Part shown: positions 15,503-23,517 of the stretch, in pieces
How positions within the stretch are numbered: the first letter of the stretch is position 1
Layout: the number at the start of each line of letters is the position of its first letter
NCBI RefSeq assembly: GCF_000717185.1
Contig: NZ_JNYE01000013.1
Location: 30,890-94,889 of the forward strand
Length of the DNA stretch: 64,000 nucleotides
From: Kitasatospora phosalacinea
GTDB taxonomy: Bacteria > Actinomycetota > Actinomycetes > Streptomycetales > Streptomycetaceae
Direction: 5' to 3'
The notes under the pieces: generated by a model
Database searches by the model: none
What the model saw: only the letters and a program-made list of their open reading frames with translations
What the model was told of the DNA's origin: nothing
Program-made: the position numbers and the translations under genes

Positions 15503-17983
15503 TCAGCTCGGGGTCCGCAGGCCGCTGCGGGCACCGGCGGCGAGCACGCCCGCCGCCCGGTCGACCAGGGCCATGATGGTGAGCGCCGGGTTGGCGGCGC
15601 CCTGGGTCGGCAGTACGCTGCCGTCCGTGACCAGCAGGTTCGGCACCGCGAAGGAGCGCAGGTCCCGGTCGACCACGCCGCCCTCCGGCCGGGCCGCCAT
15701 CCGGCAGCCGCCGACCAGGTGCGCGTACCGGTCGATGGCGATCACCTCGCTCGCGCCCGCCGCCGTCAGGACCGCCTCCATGGCGCCGCGCGCCGCCGCG
15801 ATCAGCTGCCGGTCGTTGTCGCACTGCGAGTAGGCGAAGTGCGCCACCCGCAGCCCGTGCCGGTCCTCCTCGTCGGCCAGCGTGACCCGGTTGCCGGCCT
15901 GCGGCAGCAGCTCGGCCAGCCCGCCGAGCGTCGCCCAGTGCACGTAGTCCGACAGGTAGTGCCGCAGGTTCGCGCCCCAGTGGCCCTGGGCGACCACGTG
16001 CTCGGCCCAGGTGATCGGCAGCGGCGACACGGTCTGGATGCTGAACCCGCGCCGGTACGGCTTGCCCGGGTCGGTCTCGTAGAACGCCTCCGTCGACACC
16101 TCCGGCGGCGGCGCCTTGTACGCCCGCACCTCCTGCTCGAACCGGCCCGAGACCTGCGGCGCGCCCTGCACCATCACGTACCGGCCGACCTGGTCGAAGT
16201 CGTTGCACAGGCCGTCCGGGAAGCGCCTGCTCGCCGAGTTGAGCAGCAGCCGGGGCGTCTCGATCGCGTACCCCGCGACCGCCACCGTCCGGGCCCGCTG
16301 CAGGTGTTCGCGCCCGCCGCGCAGGTAGCGCACGCCGCTCGCCAGCCCGTCCGGGCCGAGCTCGACCGCGCACGCCATCGCGTCGGCCCGGACCTCCACG
16401 CCGTGCGCCAGCGCGTCCGGCAGGTGGGTGATCAGCGGCGACGCCTTCGCGTTGACCTTGCAGCCCTGGAGGCAGAAACCCCGGTACACGCAGTGCGGGC
16501 GCCGCCCGAACCGGCCGTTGCTGATCGCCACCGGCCCGACCCGGGCCTCCAGCCCGAGCGCCGCCGCCCCGCGCAGGAACACCTCGCCGTTCCCGCCGAC
16601 CGGGTGCGGCGCGTGCGGGTAGGCGTGCGGCTCGCCCCACGGCCAGTACTGGCCCGCGACCGGCAGCTCAGCCTCCAGCCGCCGGTACGAACCGCGCAGG
16701 TCGGCGTAGCCCAGCGGCCAGTCGGCGCCGACCCCGTCCCGGCTGTACGTCTCGAAGTCGGACGGGTGGAAGCGCGGCGCGTACCCGGCGAAGTGCACCA
16801 TCGAACCGCCCACCCCGCGCCCGGAGTTGTTCGACCCCATCGGCACCGGGTCGGAGCCCGACAGCACCCGCGGCTCGGTCCAGTACAGCTGGTGCGCGCC
16901 GTACTCGTCGCTCACCCAGTCCCGCAGCGGGTCCCAGAACGGGCCCGCCTCCAGCACCACCACCGACCAGCCCGTCCGGGCCATCCGCTGCGCCAGCACG
17001 GTGCCGCCCGCGCCGCAGCCCACGACCACCAGGTCCACCTCGTCCTCGTCCCGGTGGCGGCGCATCCGCTCCACCAGCCGCCGGTCGAAGCCCAGGCCGT
17101 CGCGCGGCAGCAGCCACGCGGAGGCGTTGCGCCGCCGCACCGACCGCTGGCGGCGGGCCGACTGGTGGAGGGTGGCCAGCGCGGCCTTCGCCCCGCCGTG
17201 CCGCCCCGGGTCGGTGACCGCGGGCAGCGGCGGCGGGTCGGGCCGCTCGGCCTGCGGCTGCCGCTCGGGGTGCGCGTCGGCGACCTCCCAGCGCTCGCGC
17301 CGCCCGACGCCCAGCCGGGCGTACCCGGACGGGAACGCCGGGCCGCCGAAACCGATCTCGTCCCAGGCCGCCGGGCGGGAGTAGTACGCGGCGCACGCGT
17401 AGCGCGTCCACAGGCTCCACACGTGCTTCGCGGGCCAGCCGTGCCAGCGCACCGCCCGGCGCACCTTCTCCACCAGGCCGTCCTGGAGGCGCTCCGGCAG
17501 CTCGGCGAACGTGCGGCGCCCCGGCAGCGCCCGGGCGTCCTCGTCCAGCGCCCGCACCGTCTCCGGCCAGGCCCGGTCGTCCGGCGGCAGGTCCGCGTAG
17601 TGCCAGCCGTCGGTCTCGCGCTCGGCCAGCCGGGCGTCGATCACCGGCAGCAGGTCGACCGGCGGGTGGTCCAGCAGCCGGTCCAGCAGGGCCCGGGCGG
17701 CGGCCTCCTCGGCGGGCGCGAACAGCCGCAGCGGCGGGCGCGGCCCCGCCACCCGGCCCGTCACCACGGCGGCCGTCACCTCGTCCCACTGCGGGCGGCG
17801 CGCCAGCGAGTCGTAGCCCGGGAACCGACCCTCGTACGGACGTTCCCCGGGTGTCGGCCGCTCCTCGTGCCCGGGTTGCTCCCCGTGCCCGGGCCGTCCC
17901 TCGTGCCCGGGCCGTCCCTCGTGCCCGGGCCGTTCCCCGTGCCCGGGCCGTTCCCCGTGCCCGGGCCGCCCGTCCGCGCTCAC
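15503..17983 (-). CDS. GMC oxidoreductase fused to a gluconate-dehydrogenase-subunit-3-like domain
   Basis: The product is 826 aa. Residues 1-40 are a hydrophilic repeat (RPGHGE/RPGHEG). Residues about 45-235 resemble gluconate 2-dehydrogenase subunit 3 (PGYDSLARRPQWDEVTAAVV). The flavin domain begins with VDLVVVGCGAGGTVLAQRM (about 310), then GSNNSGRGVGGSMVHFAGY and HLVGGCRMA. It ends TDGSVLPTQGAANPALTIMA, with the NPxxT motif of GMC enzymes. It oxidises an alcohol or sugar using FAD. The GTG 17983 start overlaps the upstream stop by 4 nt. The fusion could combine a two-subunit membrane dehydrogenase in one chain; no heme-binding CxxCH is seen. Confidence 0.88.
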   Translation of the reverse strand: MSADGRPGHGERPGHGERPGHEGRPGHEGRPGHGEQPGHEERPTPGERPYEGRFPGYDSLARRPQWDEVTAAVVTGRVAGPRPPLRLFAPAEEAAARALLDRLLDHPPVDLLPVIDARLAERETDGWHYADLPPDDRAWPETVRALDEDARALPGRRTFAELPERLQDGLVEKVRRAVRWHGWPAKHVWSLWTRYACAAYYSRPAAWDEIGFGGPAFPSGYARLGVGRRERWEVADAHPERQPQAERPDPPPLPAVTDPGRHGGAKAALATLHQSARRQRSVRRRNASAWLLPRDGLGFDRRLVERMRRHRDEDEVDLVVVGCGAGGTVLAQRMARTGWSVVVLEAGPFWDPLRDWVSDEYGAHQLYWTEPRVLSGSDPVPMGSNNSGRGVGGSMVHFAGYAPRFHPSDFETYSRDGVGADWPLGYADLRGSYRRLEAELPVAGQYWPWGEPHAYPHAPHPVGGNGEVFLRGAAALGLEARVGPVAISNGRFGRRPHCVYRGFCLQGCKVNAKASPLITHLPDALAHGVEVRADAMACAVELGPDGLASGVRYLRGGREHLQRARTVAVAGYAIETPRLLLNSASRRFPDGLCNDFDQVGRYVMVQGAPQVSGRFEQEVRAYKAPPPEVSTEAFYETDPGKPYRRGFSIQTVSPLPITWAEHVVAQGHWGANLRHYLSDYVHWATLGGLAELLPQAGNRVTLADEEDRHGLRVAHFAYSQCDNDRQLIAAARGAMEAVLTAAGASEVIAIDRYAHLVGGCRMAARPEGGVVDRDLRSFAVPNLLVTDGSVLPTQGAANPALTIMALVDRAAGVLAAGARSGLRTPS
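17866..17973 (-). repeat. six tandem 18-bp repeats encoding the GMC protein N-terminus
   Basis: The unit CGTGCCCGGGCCGTTCCC (plus strand) repeats six times with a few substitutions. Because 18 is a multiple of 3, the reading frame is kept and gives the RPGHGE/RPGHEG hexapeptide repeats. Confidence 0.88.
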
Positions 17984-18426
17984 GACCGGCCCTCGCGCCG
18001 CAGCACCGCCGCGACCAGGCCCATCCCGCCGACCATGCCCAGCAGCAGCGGCGCGAACACCGGCGGCCCCGTCTCCAGGTTGAACCGGGCCATCCGCCAG
18101 CCGCCCGGCTTCTGGGCCACCCCGCGCACGTGCAGCCAGAACCCCTGCAGCCCGTTCGCGGTGATCGCCGCCGACACCAGCGGCAGCACCGTCCGGGCCG
18201 CCCGGGCGTCCAGCGCGCCCGCGACGCCCGCCGCCGCGCCGACCGGGCCCAGCACCACCGGCCACCACATCATCCGGTTCCCGAACCCGGCCCGGTCGTG
18301 CTCCAGGTAGATCTCCGCGGCCGCCACCACCGAACCGGCGCCCGTCGCCAGCGCCAGCGAGCGCTGGAACCGCCCCTCGCGGACGGCTTCGAGCGGCCCG
18401 CGCACCGCCGCCAGCGGCCCGGTCAC
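17980..18426 (-). CDS. integral membrane protein (148 aa)
   Basis: GTG 18426 overlaps the stop of the ThDP enzyme by 4 nt, and its own stop overlaps the GMC start by 4 nt. Three to four hydrophobic segments are visible: [56 protein letters not shown] and PLLLGMVGGMGLVAAVL. No catalytic motif is seen. In this position it may anchor or carry electrons for the GMC protein, by inference from coupling. Confidence 0.8.
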   Translation of the reverse strand: MTGPLAAVRGPLEAVREGRFQRSLALATGAGSVVAAAEIYLEHDRAGFGNRMMWWPVVLGPVGAAAGVAGALDARAARTVLPLVSAAITANGLQGFWLHVRGVAQKPGGWRMARFNLETGPPVFAPLLLGMVGGMGLVAAVLRREGRS

Positions 18427-20216
18427 GACCTGCTCCGGTGCGGCAGCAGCTCGGCCAGCTTCGCCCGCAGCCCGCGCTTGACCACGTTCGCCCGGTCGCT
18501 GTCGCCGCGCAGCACCGACTCCGCCGCGTCCTTGATCTGCGCCCACTCGGCGTGCGGCGGGATCGGCGGCACCGCCGGATCGGTCCGCACGTCCAGCACG
18601 CACGGCCGGTCCGCGCCCAGCGCCCACTCCCAGGCCGCCCGCACCTTGCCCGGCTCCTCGACCCGCAGCCCGCGCAGCCCCACCGACTCGGCGAAGTCCG
18701 CGTACCGCACGTCCGGCAGCTGCTGCGAGGGCAGGAAGCTCGGCGCGCCCTGCATCGCCCGCATCTCCCAGGTCACCTGGTTCAGGTCGCAGTTGTTCAG
18801 CACGCACACCACCAGCCGCGGGTCGCTCCAACGCTCCCGGTAGCGGGCCACCGTGACCAGCTCGGCCAGCCCGTTCATCTGCATCGCGCCGTCCCCGACC
18901 AGCGCCACCACCGGCCGGTCCGGGTGCGCGAACTTCGCGCCGATCGCGTACGGCACGCCCGGGCCCATCGTCGCCAGCGTGCCCGACAGCGAACCGCGCA
19001 TCGTGCCGCGCATCCGCAGGTGCCGGGCGTACCAGTTTGCCGCCGACCCGGAGTCCGCCGTCACGATCGCGTCCTCGGGCAGCAGCGCGTCCAGCGCGTG
19101 CACCAGGTACTCCGGGTTCACCGGGTCGGCGGGCACCTTCGCCCGCTCCTCCATCACGCCCCACCAGCGCGCCGTGTTCTTCTCCACCTGCTTGCGCCAG
19201 CTCCGGTCCTTCTTGCGGTGCAGCATCGGCAGCAGCCGCTCCAGCGTCGCCGCCGCGTCCCCCACCAGGTTCACCTCGTACGGGTAGCGCAGCCCCACCA
19301 TGAACGGGTCCGCGTCGATCTGCACCGCCCGCGCCTGGTCGAACTCCGGCAGGAACTGGCTGTACGGGAAGCTCGATCCGACCGTCAGCAGCGTGTCGCA
19401 GTCCCGCATCAGCTCGTACGAGGGCCGGGTCCCCAGCAGCCCGATCGATCCCGTCACGTACGGCAGGGTGTCCGGCAGCACGTCCTTGCCGAGCAGCGCC
19501 TTCGCCACCCCCGCGCCCAGCAGCTCCGCCACCTGCTCGACCTGTCGGCGCGCACCCCGGGCGCCCTGCCCGACCAGCATCGCCACCTTGCCGCCCGCGT
19601 TCAGCACCTCGGCGGCCCGCGCCAGCTCCCCGTCGTCCGGCACCGGGTGCGAGTGCGGCATCCCCAGGCTGGACGGCACCATCTTGAACGCGTGCTCCGG
19701 CGCCTGCTCCGGCAGCTCCTGCACGTCCGCCGGGATGATCACGGCGGTCACCGTGCGGTACGTCGCGGCCGTCCGGAACGCCCGGTCCAGCACGTTCGGC
19801 AGCTGCTGAGGGACGGTCACCATCTGGCAGTACGCCGAGGCCACGTCCTTGTACAGGCTCAGCAGGTCCACCTCCTGCTGGTACGAGCCGCCCATCGCGC
19901 TGCGGTCGGTCTGCCCGACGATCGCCACCACCGGCACGTGGTCCAGCTTCGCGTCGTACAGCCCGTTCAGCAGGTGGATCGCCCCCGGGCCGGACGTCGC
20001 CGCGCACACGCCGACCCGGCCGGAGAACTTGGCGAACCCCACCGCCTCGAACGCCGCCATCTCCTCGTGCCTGGCCTGCACGAACGCGGGCCGGTCGTCG
20101 GCCCGCCCCCACGCCGCCAGCAACCCGTTGATCCCGTCCCCCGGGTACCCGAACACCTGCTCCACGCCCCACTCCCGCAAGCGGGCGAGCACCTGATCCG
20201 CGACAGTCCTGGACAC
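18423..20216 (-). CDS. thiamine-pyrophosphate enzyme, pyruvate oxidase/acetolactate synthase type
   Basis: The 597-aa product starts at GTG 20216 after AAGGAGG. The N-terminal PYR domain has the catalytic Glu in QARHEEMAAFEAVG (about residue 50). The middle domain is about 190-330. The C-terminal PP domain has the ThDP/Mg motif GDGAMQMNGLAEL...NN (about 432-460) with MGPGVPYAIGAKFA before it. It resembles PoxB-like pyruvate oxidases or dehydrogenases and would decarboxylate a 2-oxo acid. It heads the operon with the membrane protein, GMC enzyme and enolase-type enzyme, under a sigma-B-type promoter 51 nt upstream. Confidence 0.9.
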   Translation of the reverse strand: MSRTVADQVLARLREWGVEQVFGYPGDGINGLLAAWGRADDRPAFVQARHEEMAAFEAVGFAKFSGRVGVCAATSGPGAIHLLNGLYDAKLDHVPVVAIVGQTDRSAMGGSYQQEVDLLSLYKDVASAYCQMVTVPQQLPNVLDRAFRTAATYRTVTAVIIPADVQELPEQAPEHAFKMVPSSLGMPHSHPVPDDGELARAAEVLNAGGKVAMLVGQGARGARRQVEQVAELLGAGVAKALLGKDVLPDTLPYVTGSIGLLGTRPSYELMRDCDTLLTVGSSFPYSQFLPEFDQARAVQIDADPFMVGLRYPYEVNLVGDAAATLERLLPMLHRKKDRSWRKQVEKNTARWWGVMEERAKVPADPVNPEYLVHALDALLPEDAIVTADSGSAANWYARHLRMRGTMRGSLSGTLATMGPGVPYAIGAKFAHPDRPVVALVGDGAMQMNGLAELVTVARYRERWSDPRLVVCVLNNCDLNQVTWEMRAMQGAPSFLPSQQLPDVRYADFAESVGLRGLRVEEPGKVRAAWEWALGADRPCVLDVRTDPAVPPIPPHAEWAQIKDAAESVLRGDSDRANVVKRGLRAKLAELLPHRSRS

Positions 20217-20266
20217 GGGACGTCCCTCCTTCACGCGCTTCGCGCACGACGACGACACCACTCCCC

Positions 20267-20296
20267 GGCGTCTGACCGCCCGACCGGAACGGAAAC
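20267..20296 (-). promoter_or_regulatory. sigma-B-type promoter for the ThDP-GMC-enolase operon
   Basis: On the minus strand it reads GTTT (20296-20293), 15 nt, then GGTCAGACGCC (20277-20267). It ends 51 nt before the GTG start, like the hemerythrin and PfpI promoters. Between it and the SnoaL gene (about 20300-20445) are only GGGAGCGG-type direct repeats. Confidence 0.6.
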
Positions 20297-20445
20297 ACCG
20301 GGGGCGGGGCGGAGCGGGAGCCGGGAGCGGTGGGGTGGGAGCGGGGAGCCGGGAGCGGTGGGGCGGGGACAGGAGGTAGGCCGGACCGGACGCGGACGGC
20401 GGGCCGCCCGAGCCGCCGCAGGGGCGGCCCGCCGTCCGCGCGGGA

Positions 20446-20856
20446 TCAGTGGGCGGGCGCGTGCACCGGGCTGTTGTGGTAGGCCGCGATCAGCCAGCGC
20501 TCCTCGCGCTTCTCCAGCACCCAGGTCGCGTGCACCTTGTTCTGCTCGGGCACCTCGGTCGCACCGCCGAACAGGATGCCCGACTCGCTGACGACGACCG
20601 CGGCGTCCCGGCCCAGGAAGCGCACGCCGAGGGTGCGGTTCCAGGTGGAGGTGGACTTCAGCGGGCCCGCGAAGCCCTTGGCCATGCTCTCCCGGACGGC
20701 CTCGCGGCCGTCGCGGAGCGAGCCCGGCAGGACGGCGGTGGCGTCCGCCGTGTAGTCGGCGACCACGGCCTCGGCGTCACCGGCCGCCCACGCCTGGTAG
20801 GACGCGGCCAGGACCGCCTGGATCGCGGCTAGGTCCGCCGTACGGGTGTCCGACAT
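20446..20856 (-). CDS. SgcJ/EcaC-type SnoaL-like protein (NTF2 fold)
   Basis: The 136-aa cone-shaped NTF2-like domain begins with a helix (AAIQAVLAASYQAWAAGDAE). VADYTADATAVLPGS and a beta-rich C-terminus follow, with GRDAAVVVSESGILF and HATWVLEKREERWLI. The fold matches the SgcJ/EcaC group (DUF4440). Members are small stress or secondary-metabolism proteins without an assigned reaction. Upstream is a weaker promoter match (GTTT at 20940-20937). Confidence 0.85.
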   Translation of the reverse strand: MSDTRTADLAAIQAVLAASYQAWAAGDAEAVVADYTADATAVLPGSLRDGREAVRESMAKGFAGPLKSTSTWNRTLGVRFLGRDAAVVVSESGILFGGATEVPEQNKVHATWVLEKREERWLIAAYHNSPVHAPAH

Positions 20857-20944
20857 CGGACGTCTCCCTTGTGCTCGTTCTCGGTTCGCCCCACCGGGTC
20901 CGGGGGGCTCACCGGTACGTACCGGCGGCGCGCGGGAAACTCAT

Positions 20945-20977
20945 CGCGGCTCCGGGGAGAATTTCTCCGGAGCCGCG
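20945..20977 (-). terminator. hairpin downstream of the VOC gene
   Basis: The 11-bp arms CGCGGCTCCGG (20945-20955) and CCGGAGCCGCG (20967-20977) surround an 11-nt AT-richer loop. This is a likely terminator for the minus-strand VOC gene, about 70 nt after its stop. Confidence 0.55.
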
Positions 20978-21003
20978 GCGGACGGGGCGGGGCGGGCCGG
21001 TTG

Positions 21004-21063
21004 GACCTCCTCCCGGACCTCCTCCCGGACCTCCTCCCGGACCTTCTCTCAGACCTCTTCGAT
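21004..21063 (-). repeat. 12-bp tandem repeats across the VOC stop codon
   Basis: The unit GACCTCCTCCCG repeats perfectly at 21004-21015, 21016-21027 and 21028-21039, with diverged copies at 21040-21051 and 21052-21063. On the minus strand the repeat is in frame with the VOC gene, giving EEV, stop, then EKVREEVREEVREEV. Confidence 0.85.
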
Positions 21064-21429
21064 CCGGGCCTTGAGCAGGCAGAAGACGTTGCCCTCCGGG
21101 TCGGCGAGGACGTGCCAGGACTCCTCGCCGGTCTGCCCGACGTCGGCCGGGCGCGCCCCGAGCGCGAGGAGGCGCTCCAACTCGGCGGCCTGGTCGCGGT
21201 CGGTGGCGCTGACGTCGATGTGCAGGCGCGGCAGGCCCGGGTGCGGCTCGGCCTCGGGGCTCAGGACCAGCGTCGGCTGCGCGCCGCCGAAACCCTCCCG
21301 CGGGCCGATCTCAATGCTGCCGTCCTCCTCGCGGCCGAGCACCACGAAGTCCAGCACCTCGCACCAGAACCGTGCCAGCACCTCGGGCTCGCGGCAGCCC
21401 AGGACGAGTTCGCTGATCCGACACGCCAT
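21049..21429 (-). CDS. VOC-family (glyoxalase/bleomycin resistance-like) protein
   Basis: The 126-aa paired beta-alpha-beta-beta-beta fold opens with ISELVLGCREPEVLARFWCEVLDF. LPRLHIDVSATDRDQAAELERLLALGA follows in the second half. The core ends WHVLADPEGNVFCLL, with the Glu typical of the metal site. The family includes metal-dependent lyases, dioxygenases and drug-binding proteins; its substrate is unknown. The stop codon lies inside a 12-bp repeat that would otherwise extend the C-terminus. Confidence 0.85.
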   Translation of the reverse strand: MACRISELVLGCREPEVLARFWCEVLDFVVLGREEDGSIEIGPREGFGGAQPTLVLSPEAEPHPGLPRLHIDVSATDRDQAAELERLLALGARPADVGQTGEESWHVLADPEGNVFCLLKARIEEV

Positions 21430-21581
21430 CGGCGGAACCTGCTTCCATCGAGAGGGAATTGAGGGACGCCAGGACGATCCGCCCGGGCACCCGGCGCAGA
21501 CCGTACCCGCCGGGGCGGGACGGGGCGAGGGGTTTCAAGGGAGGAGCGGGGGTGGGGGTGCCTGGCGGCTACCCCCGGCGG

Positions 21582-22139
21582 CTACCCCCGGATCGCGGCC
21601 AGCAGCCAGAACACCGGGACCAGCACCACCCCCAGGACGCCCGCGCCGAACAGGACCGCCAGCCAGGCGAAGACGTAGCCGTCGCCGCTGCGGGTGCGCC
21701 CCTTGCGGGCGCAGGCCAGCAGCCACAGGGCGGGCAGGCCCAGGGACGAGGCCGTCCACCCGGCGAAGGCGACGTACTCCCCGGCGGTGACCGGGGAGGG
21801 CTCGAAGGCCCGGCCGCCGACCTCCCGGACCTCCAGCCGGGTGCCGACCCGGTGCCGCTCGGCGGCCCCGCGCAGCGTCATCGGCCGCGACGGCGCCCCG
21901 ACCGGGAGCGAGGGCGTGTACCGGCCCTCGCAGCTGACGTCGGTGCTCTCCACCTCCTCGTAGCAGCCGGAGGTCACGTAGCTGCCGGTCGGGCCGACGA
22001 GGCCGCTCATCGCGACCAGCCGCTCGCCGAACAGCAGCCAGGTCACGACCACCACGCCCGCCAGCCACAGCACGGCGAAGGCCCCCGCGACCCGCCAGGG
22101 GCCCGTCCGGCCCAGTAGGTCCGCTCCACGCACGCGCAC
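21582..22139 (-). CDS. membrane protein of unknown function (185 aa)
   Basis: Start GTG 22139 is chosen, with GTG 22133 possible. TM1 is about residues 12-32 (VAGAFAVLWLAGVVVVTWLL). An extracytoplasmic loop contains two Cys (TSGCYEEV and DVSCEGRY) that could form a disulfide. TM2 and TM3 are at about 115-135 and 150-180 (WLAVLFGAGVLGVVLVPVFW). No family is recognised. It lies 56 nt downstream of the DUF4345-type gene on the same strand. Confidence 0.65.
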   Translation of the reverse strand: MRVRGADLLGRTGPWRVAGAFAVLWLAGVVVVTWLLFGERLVAMSGLVGPTGSYVTSGCYEEVESTDVSCEGRYTPSLPVGAPSRPMTLRGAAERHRVGTRLEVREVGGRAFEPSPVTAGEYVAFAGWTASSLGLPALWLLACARKGRTRSGDGYVFAWLAVLFGAGVLGVVLVPVFWLLAAIRG

Positions 22140-22195
22140 GTCCCCGCCCCCCGGGTCGCCCGGGGGCGTCCGCTCCCGGGTTGCTCCAGGGCGCC

Positions 22196-22621
22196 CTACC
22201 CGTTGGCGGCCTCGGGGAACCGCGCCTGCGCGGCCCGTGCTTCCGTCGCCCGCGCGTCGGCGGTGGCGAGCATGAAGTAGACCGGCGGCAGGGCGAGTTC
22301 GATCGCCAGCAGGACCAGTTGGAACCAGTGCGGCCGACCGGCCGCGGCCAGCGAGAGCAGTCGGCTGAGGCCGCCCAGCAGGAGGACGCCCGCCAGGATG
22401 CGGACCGGGGCCGGGGGGATCGGGGAGCGGCGGGCCGTCCGCAGCCAGGCCAGGCCGTAACCCGCGAAGACGGCGCCGAAGAAGCGGTTGAGCGAGTCGA
22501 GGGTGGGCCCGGCGTCGGTGGCGCCGGGCACGGCGGCGTTGCCCGCCAGCATGTGGAACAGGCCGATGGCCAGGCAGGCCCAGCCCATCGTGTGGCAGAG
22601 GAAGCGCAGTGCTCGGGCCAT
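22196..22621 (-). CDS. DUF4345-like membrane protein
   Basis: This 141-aa protein has four hydrophobic segments: MGWACLAIGLFHMLAG, FFGAVFAGYGLAWL, RILAGVLLLGGLSRLLSLA and LVLLAIELALPPVYFML. The motif SLNRFFGAVFAGYGLAW is typical of DUF4345 proteins. It is divergent from the TetR gene and has a GTGTCTACTAG element in front, shared with the tetR promoter. It is therefore probably repressed by that TetR, which would then respond to a ligand linked to this protein. Confidence 0.8.
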   Translation of the reverse strand: MARALRFLCHTMGWACLAIGLFHMLAGNAAVPGATDAGPTLDSLNRFFGAVFAGYGLAWLRTARRSPIPPAPVRILAGVLLLGGLSRLLSLAAAGRPHWFQLVLLAIELALPPVYFMLATADARATEARAAQARFPEAANG

Positions 22622-22667
22622 GGCTCACCGTCCCGCTCCCCGGCCGGTCGCCCGGCGCGGACTGGTT

Positions 22668-22683
22668 GACACGTGTCTACTAG
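22668..22683. promoter_or_regulatory. candidate TetR operator, DUF4345 side
   Basis: The palindrome GACACGTGTC (22668-22677) is followed by TACTAG. The 11-mer GTGTCTACTAG (22673-22683) is repeated exactly at 22735-22745 in front of tetR. Confidence 0.6.
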
Positions 22684-22719
22684 TGGGTCCGGCTCCAGGG
22701 TGACCGCCGCGCGGGGCGC

Positions 22720-22748
22720 GTGTCAAGTAGACGTGTGTCTACTAGGAT
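22720..22748 (+). promoter_or_regulatory. tetR promoter with an operator in its spacer
   Basis: A -35-like GTGTCA (22720-22725), a 17-nt spacer and a -10-like TAGGAT (22743-22748) are visible. The 18-bp inverted repeat AGTAGAC-GTGT-GTCTACT (22726-22743) fills the spacer. The -10 ends 7 nt before ATG 22756, so tetR is probably leaderless and autorepressed. Confidence 0.65.
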
Positions 22749-22755
22749 CGGGGTC

Positions 22756-23379
22756 ATGAACACCGCCCCGCGCCGCCGCCTCACCCCCGACCAGCGACGG
22801 GCCCAACTGCTTGCCGTCGGAGCCGAGTTGTTCGCCGCGCACCCCTACGAGGAGGTGCTGATGGAGGAGGTCGCCGAACGGGCCGGAGTCTCGCGGGCCC
22901 TGCTCTACCGGCACTTCCCGGGCAAGCGCGAGCTGTTCGCCGCCGTCTACCAGCAGGCCGCCGACCGACTGCTCGCCGCGACCCGCCTCGACCCGGCGGA
23001 GACGCTGGTGCAGCAGCTCGCCCAGGGCCTGGACGCGCACCTCGACTACTTCGTGGCCAACCGCCACGCCGTGCTCGCGGCGAACCGGGTGCTCGCGGGG
23101 GACCCCGTCGTGCAGACGATCATGGCGGAGGAGCTGGACGCGCTGCGCACCCGCCTGCTGGCCGTCCTCCCGCTGGCCGGCGAGGACGCCCGGGCCACGG
23201 TCTCGACCGTGCTGAAGAGCTGGCTGGTGTTCGTCCAGGTGCTGTGCGTCGACTGGCTGGCCGAACCCACCTGCAGCCGCTCGGAACTGCGCGACGTCTG
23301 CATCGGCGCGGTGCTCGGCGCCCTGCGGCCGCTGCTCGTGGTCGACCCTGCCCCCGGGTGGGACGGCCGGACGGTCTGA
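22756..23379 (+). CDS. TetR-family transcriptional regulator
   Basis: The 207-aa product has an N-terminal helix-turn-helix (residues about 10-57): RRAQLLAVGAELFAAHPYEE, then VAERAGVSRALLYRHFPGKRE. A helical ligand-binding domain follows. It is divergent from the DUF4345-like gene, with two matching operators between them. The last codons and the stop lie in 16-bp tandem repeats. The ligand is unknown. Confidence 0.92.
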   Translation: MNTAPRRRLTPDQRRAQLLAVGAELFAAHPYEEVLMEEVAERAGVSRALLYRHFPGKRELFAAVYQQAADRLLAATRLDPAETLVQQLAQGLDAHLDYFVANRHAVLAANRVLAGDPVVQTIMAEELDALRTRLLAVLPLAGEDARATVSTVLKSWLVFVQVLCVDWLAEPTCSRSELRDVCIGAVLGALRPLLVVDPAPGWDGRTV

Positions 23380-23425
23380 CGGCCGGACGGTCTGACGGCC
23401 GCGCGGTTTGACGGCCGCGCGGTTT
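23362..23425 (+). repeat. four tandem 16-bp repeats across the tetR stop
   Basis: GACGGCCGGACGGTCT repeats twice (23362-23393). GACGGCCGCGCGGTTT then repeats twice (23394-23425). The tetR TGA is at 23377-23379. The rest of the gap to 23518 holds no gene. Confidence 0.88.
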
Positions 23426-23517
23426 GACGGCCGGGTACTCGGGCGTTCAGGCGCGCGGGCGGTCCGACGGTCGGAGGGGGCGGGAGCCCCGGCCGTCCCG
23501 CCCCGGGGGCCCGGGGC

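Noticed and set aside
15503..17983. Cytochrome subunit fused to the GMC enzyme
   Set aside because: No CxxCH heme-binding motif is visible anywhere in the protein. The N-terminal domain matches the small gluconate-dehydrogenase subunit instead.
20911..20940. A further sigma-B-type promoter before the SnoaL-like gene
   Set aside because: GTTT at 20940-20937 is right, but the sequence 15 nt on is TACGTACCGG rather than GGN(C/T)AG, so it was left out of the sixteen counted sites.
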